37,109 nt of DNA from Lysobacterales bacterium (GTDB lineage: Bacteria > Pseudomonadota > Gammaproteobacteria > Xanthomonadales > Xanthomonadaceae): the NCBI GenBank assembly GCA_016718605.1, contig JADKCY010000022.1, positions 1 through 37,109 of the forward strand. The letters are read 5' to 3'. Every line of letters starts with the position of its first letter. Within the stretch, counting starts at the first letter, position 1. The notes beneath the pieces are model-generated. The model worked only from the letters and a program-made list of their open reading frames with translations, had not been told where the DNA came from and searched no databases. Position numbers and translations under genes: made by a program. Of this stretch, positions 35,859 through 37,109 are shown piece after piece.

Positions 35859-37109
35859 ATGCGGAATCCTCTGGCGCGTCTCTTTGACAACCGAAAAAGC
35901 CAGACGATCGCCGACCTCCTGTCGGCCTACATCCGCGACACGCCGACGACCTCGCGCCTGACCGACGACGCGGCGATGCGCGTGGGCACGTTCAACTCGT
36001 GCCTGCGGCTCGTGTCCGGCATCGAGGCGTCCCTGCCGCTGCACGTCATGCGCCGGCTGCCAGATGGCGGCAAGGAACGGCAAGTCCTCAACAGCCTCGA
36101 CCAGTTGCTGTCCCTCAAGCCGAACGCGTGGCAGACGCCGTTCGAGTGGCGCGAGCAGATGACGGCGCACCTGCTCCTGCGTGGGAACGCCTACTCATGG
36201 ATCGGGTGGGCCAAAGTCGTCGACCGCACCGCGCAGACGCGGAATCGCGCGACGGAACTGATCCCCATGCACCCGGACCTGGTCGACGTGGAGGCCACGG
36301 AGTGGAACCGCCCGCCGCGCTACTTCCTGAAGCGGAAGGGCGGCCAGCGCACGGAGCTGCCCGCCGACGAAGTGCTCCACATTCGCGGGCTCAGCACGGA
36401 CGGCGTCAAGGGGCGGTCGGTCATCAGCGACGCGCGCGAAACGATCGGTGTCGCGCTCGACACGCAGCGGTACGCGGCGCGCCTGTTCTCGAACGACGCG
36501 ACGCCTGGCGTGGTCCTCAAGCACCCCAGCAAGTTGAGCAAGGACGCGGCCTCGCGGCTGCGCGAGAGCTGGGACGACGCGCACGCGGGCAACACGCGCC
36601 GCACAGCGGTGCTCGAAGAGGGCATGACGCTCGAGCGCCTGACGCTCGCGCCCGAGGACGCACAGTTCCTGCAGACCCGCGACATGCAGCAGTCGCAGAT
36701 CTGCGGACTGTTCCCGGTTCCGCCGCACCTGGTGGGCATCGTCGACAAGTCGACGTCGTGGGGCTCAGGGATCGAGCAGCAGAACATCCAGTTCCTGACC
36801 TACTGCATCGGCATCATCAACCGCCGGTTCGAGTCAGCGATCCGGCGCTGCGTCATCGAGGCCGATGAGACGTTCTTCGTCGAGCACCTGGTCGACGGCC
36901 TACAGCGGTCGGACATCAAGTCGCGCTACGGCGCGTATGCCGTCGGTCGGCAGTGGGGGTGGTTGAGCGTGAACGACATCCGGGCGCGGGAGAACCTCAA
37001 CCCGATCGGGCCCGACGGGGATGTCTATCTGCAGCCGCTGAACATGGTGCCCGCGGGCGACGTGCCGCTGGGCGACCCGCCGGAAACCGACCCGGCAGCA
37101 AACAGGGGT
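35859..37109 (+). CDS. Portal protein, HK97 family (runs off the window)
   Basis: Dodecameric portal at the capsid vertex through which DNA is packaged and ejected. 417 codons are present with no stop before the window end. Family features: MRNPLARLF start, MRVGTFNSCLRLVSGIEASL, PFEWREQMTAHLLLRGNAYS, the helix with ARLFSNDATPGVVLKHPSK, FPVPPHLVGIVDKSTSWGSG, and the C-terminal REGLNPIGPDGD-like RENLNPIGPDGD motif. The length is already typical (about 400-430 aa), so only a few residues may be missing. If the molecule is circular here, no stop intervenes before the protease frame. Confidence 0.93.
   Translation, partial: MRNPLARLFDNRKSQTIADLLSAYIRDTPTTSRLTDDAAMRVGTFNSCLRLVSGIEASLPLHVMRRLPDGGKERQVLNSLDQLLSLKPNAWQTPFEWREQMTAHLLLRGNAYSWIGWAKVVDRTAQTRNRATELIPMHPDLVDVEATEWNRPPRYFLKRKGGQRTELPADEVLHIRGLSTDGVKGRSVISDARETIGVALDTQRYAARLFSNDATPGVVLKHPSKLSKDAASRLRESWDDAHAGNTRRTAVLEEGMTLERLTLAPEDAQFLQTRDMQQSQICGLFPVPPHLVGIVDKSTSWGSGIEQQNIQFLTYCIGIINRRFESAIRRCVIEADETFFVEHLVDGLQRSDIKSRYGAYAVGRQWGWLSVNDIRARENLNPIGPDGDVYLQPLNMVPAGDVPLGDPPETDPAANRG

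Overview
The window looks like an essentially complete genome of a temperate, long-tailed phage (Caudoviricetes, siphovirus-like, HK97-type head). It has a GC-rich sequence, densely packed genes with ATGA, GTGA and TGATG stop/start overlaps, and no bacterial housekeeping genes. The portal gene runs off the right end and the prohead protease starts at the left end, so the window is probably a circularly permuted genome opened between those two genes. The host cannot be named from sequence alone. It is probably a GC-rich Gram-negative bacterium: there are Sec signal peptides ending in A-x-A-Q type sites, one lipobox, and a tRNA-Leu(CAG) 3' end in the putative attachment site.

Layout. Positions 1-6400 hold head and neck genes (protease, capsid, connector, probable tail terminator, tail tube) and the tail assembly chaperone, which carries a textbook -1 frameshift signal. 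Positions 6403-12742 hold the tape measure, the tail-tip hub and a fibre-like protein with a signal peptide. Positions 12742-14810 are the lysis/export region (signal-peptide coiled-coil protein, one-TM holin-like protein, lytic transglycosylase, secreted protein). Positions 14807-20340 hold modular tail-tip or host-interaction proteins, including a lectin-like protein with a long decapeptide-repeat tail.

Positions 20340-20640 look like the phage attachment site: the 3' part of a host tRNA-Leu(CAG) gene from its anticodon loop to CCA, flanked by AGTCCCTCC repeats and terminators. Next to it on the minus strand is only the C-terminal catalytic end of a tyrosine integrase. Between that remnant and the lysogeny switch lies a minus-strand block (about 20.95-23.2 kb) with a metallophosphoesterase, a cREC-domain protein, small membrane proteins and several broken reading frames. 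Its right edge fuses a lipoprotein N-terminus to a MuF-like head-protein C-terminus. The junction is a 35-bp sequence that recurs, inverted, at 31393.

Positions 23.65-24.96 kb are the immunity region: an XRE repressor on the minus strand, a divergent Cro-like XRE gene with a promoter predicting an almost leaderless mRNA, and a CII-family regulator. Positions 25-32.2 kb are early genes: many small unknowns, winged-helix proteins, a replisome-organizer-like protein and a ParB-like protein. Positions 32.2-37.1 kb are the packaging module: DUF1064 nuclease-like protein, HNH, small terminase (apparently frameshifted at its 5' end), large terminase, a small HTH, a TM protein and the portal.
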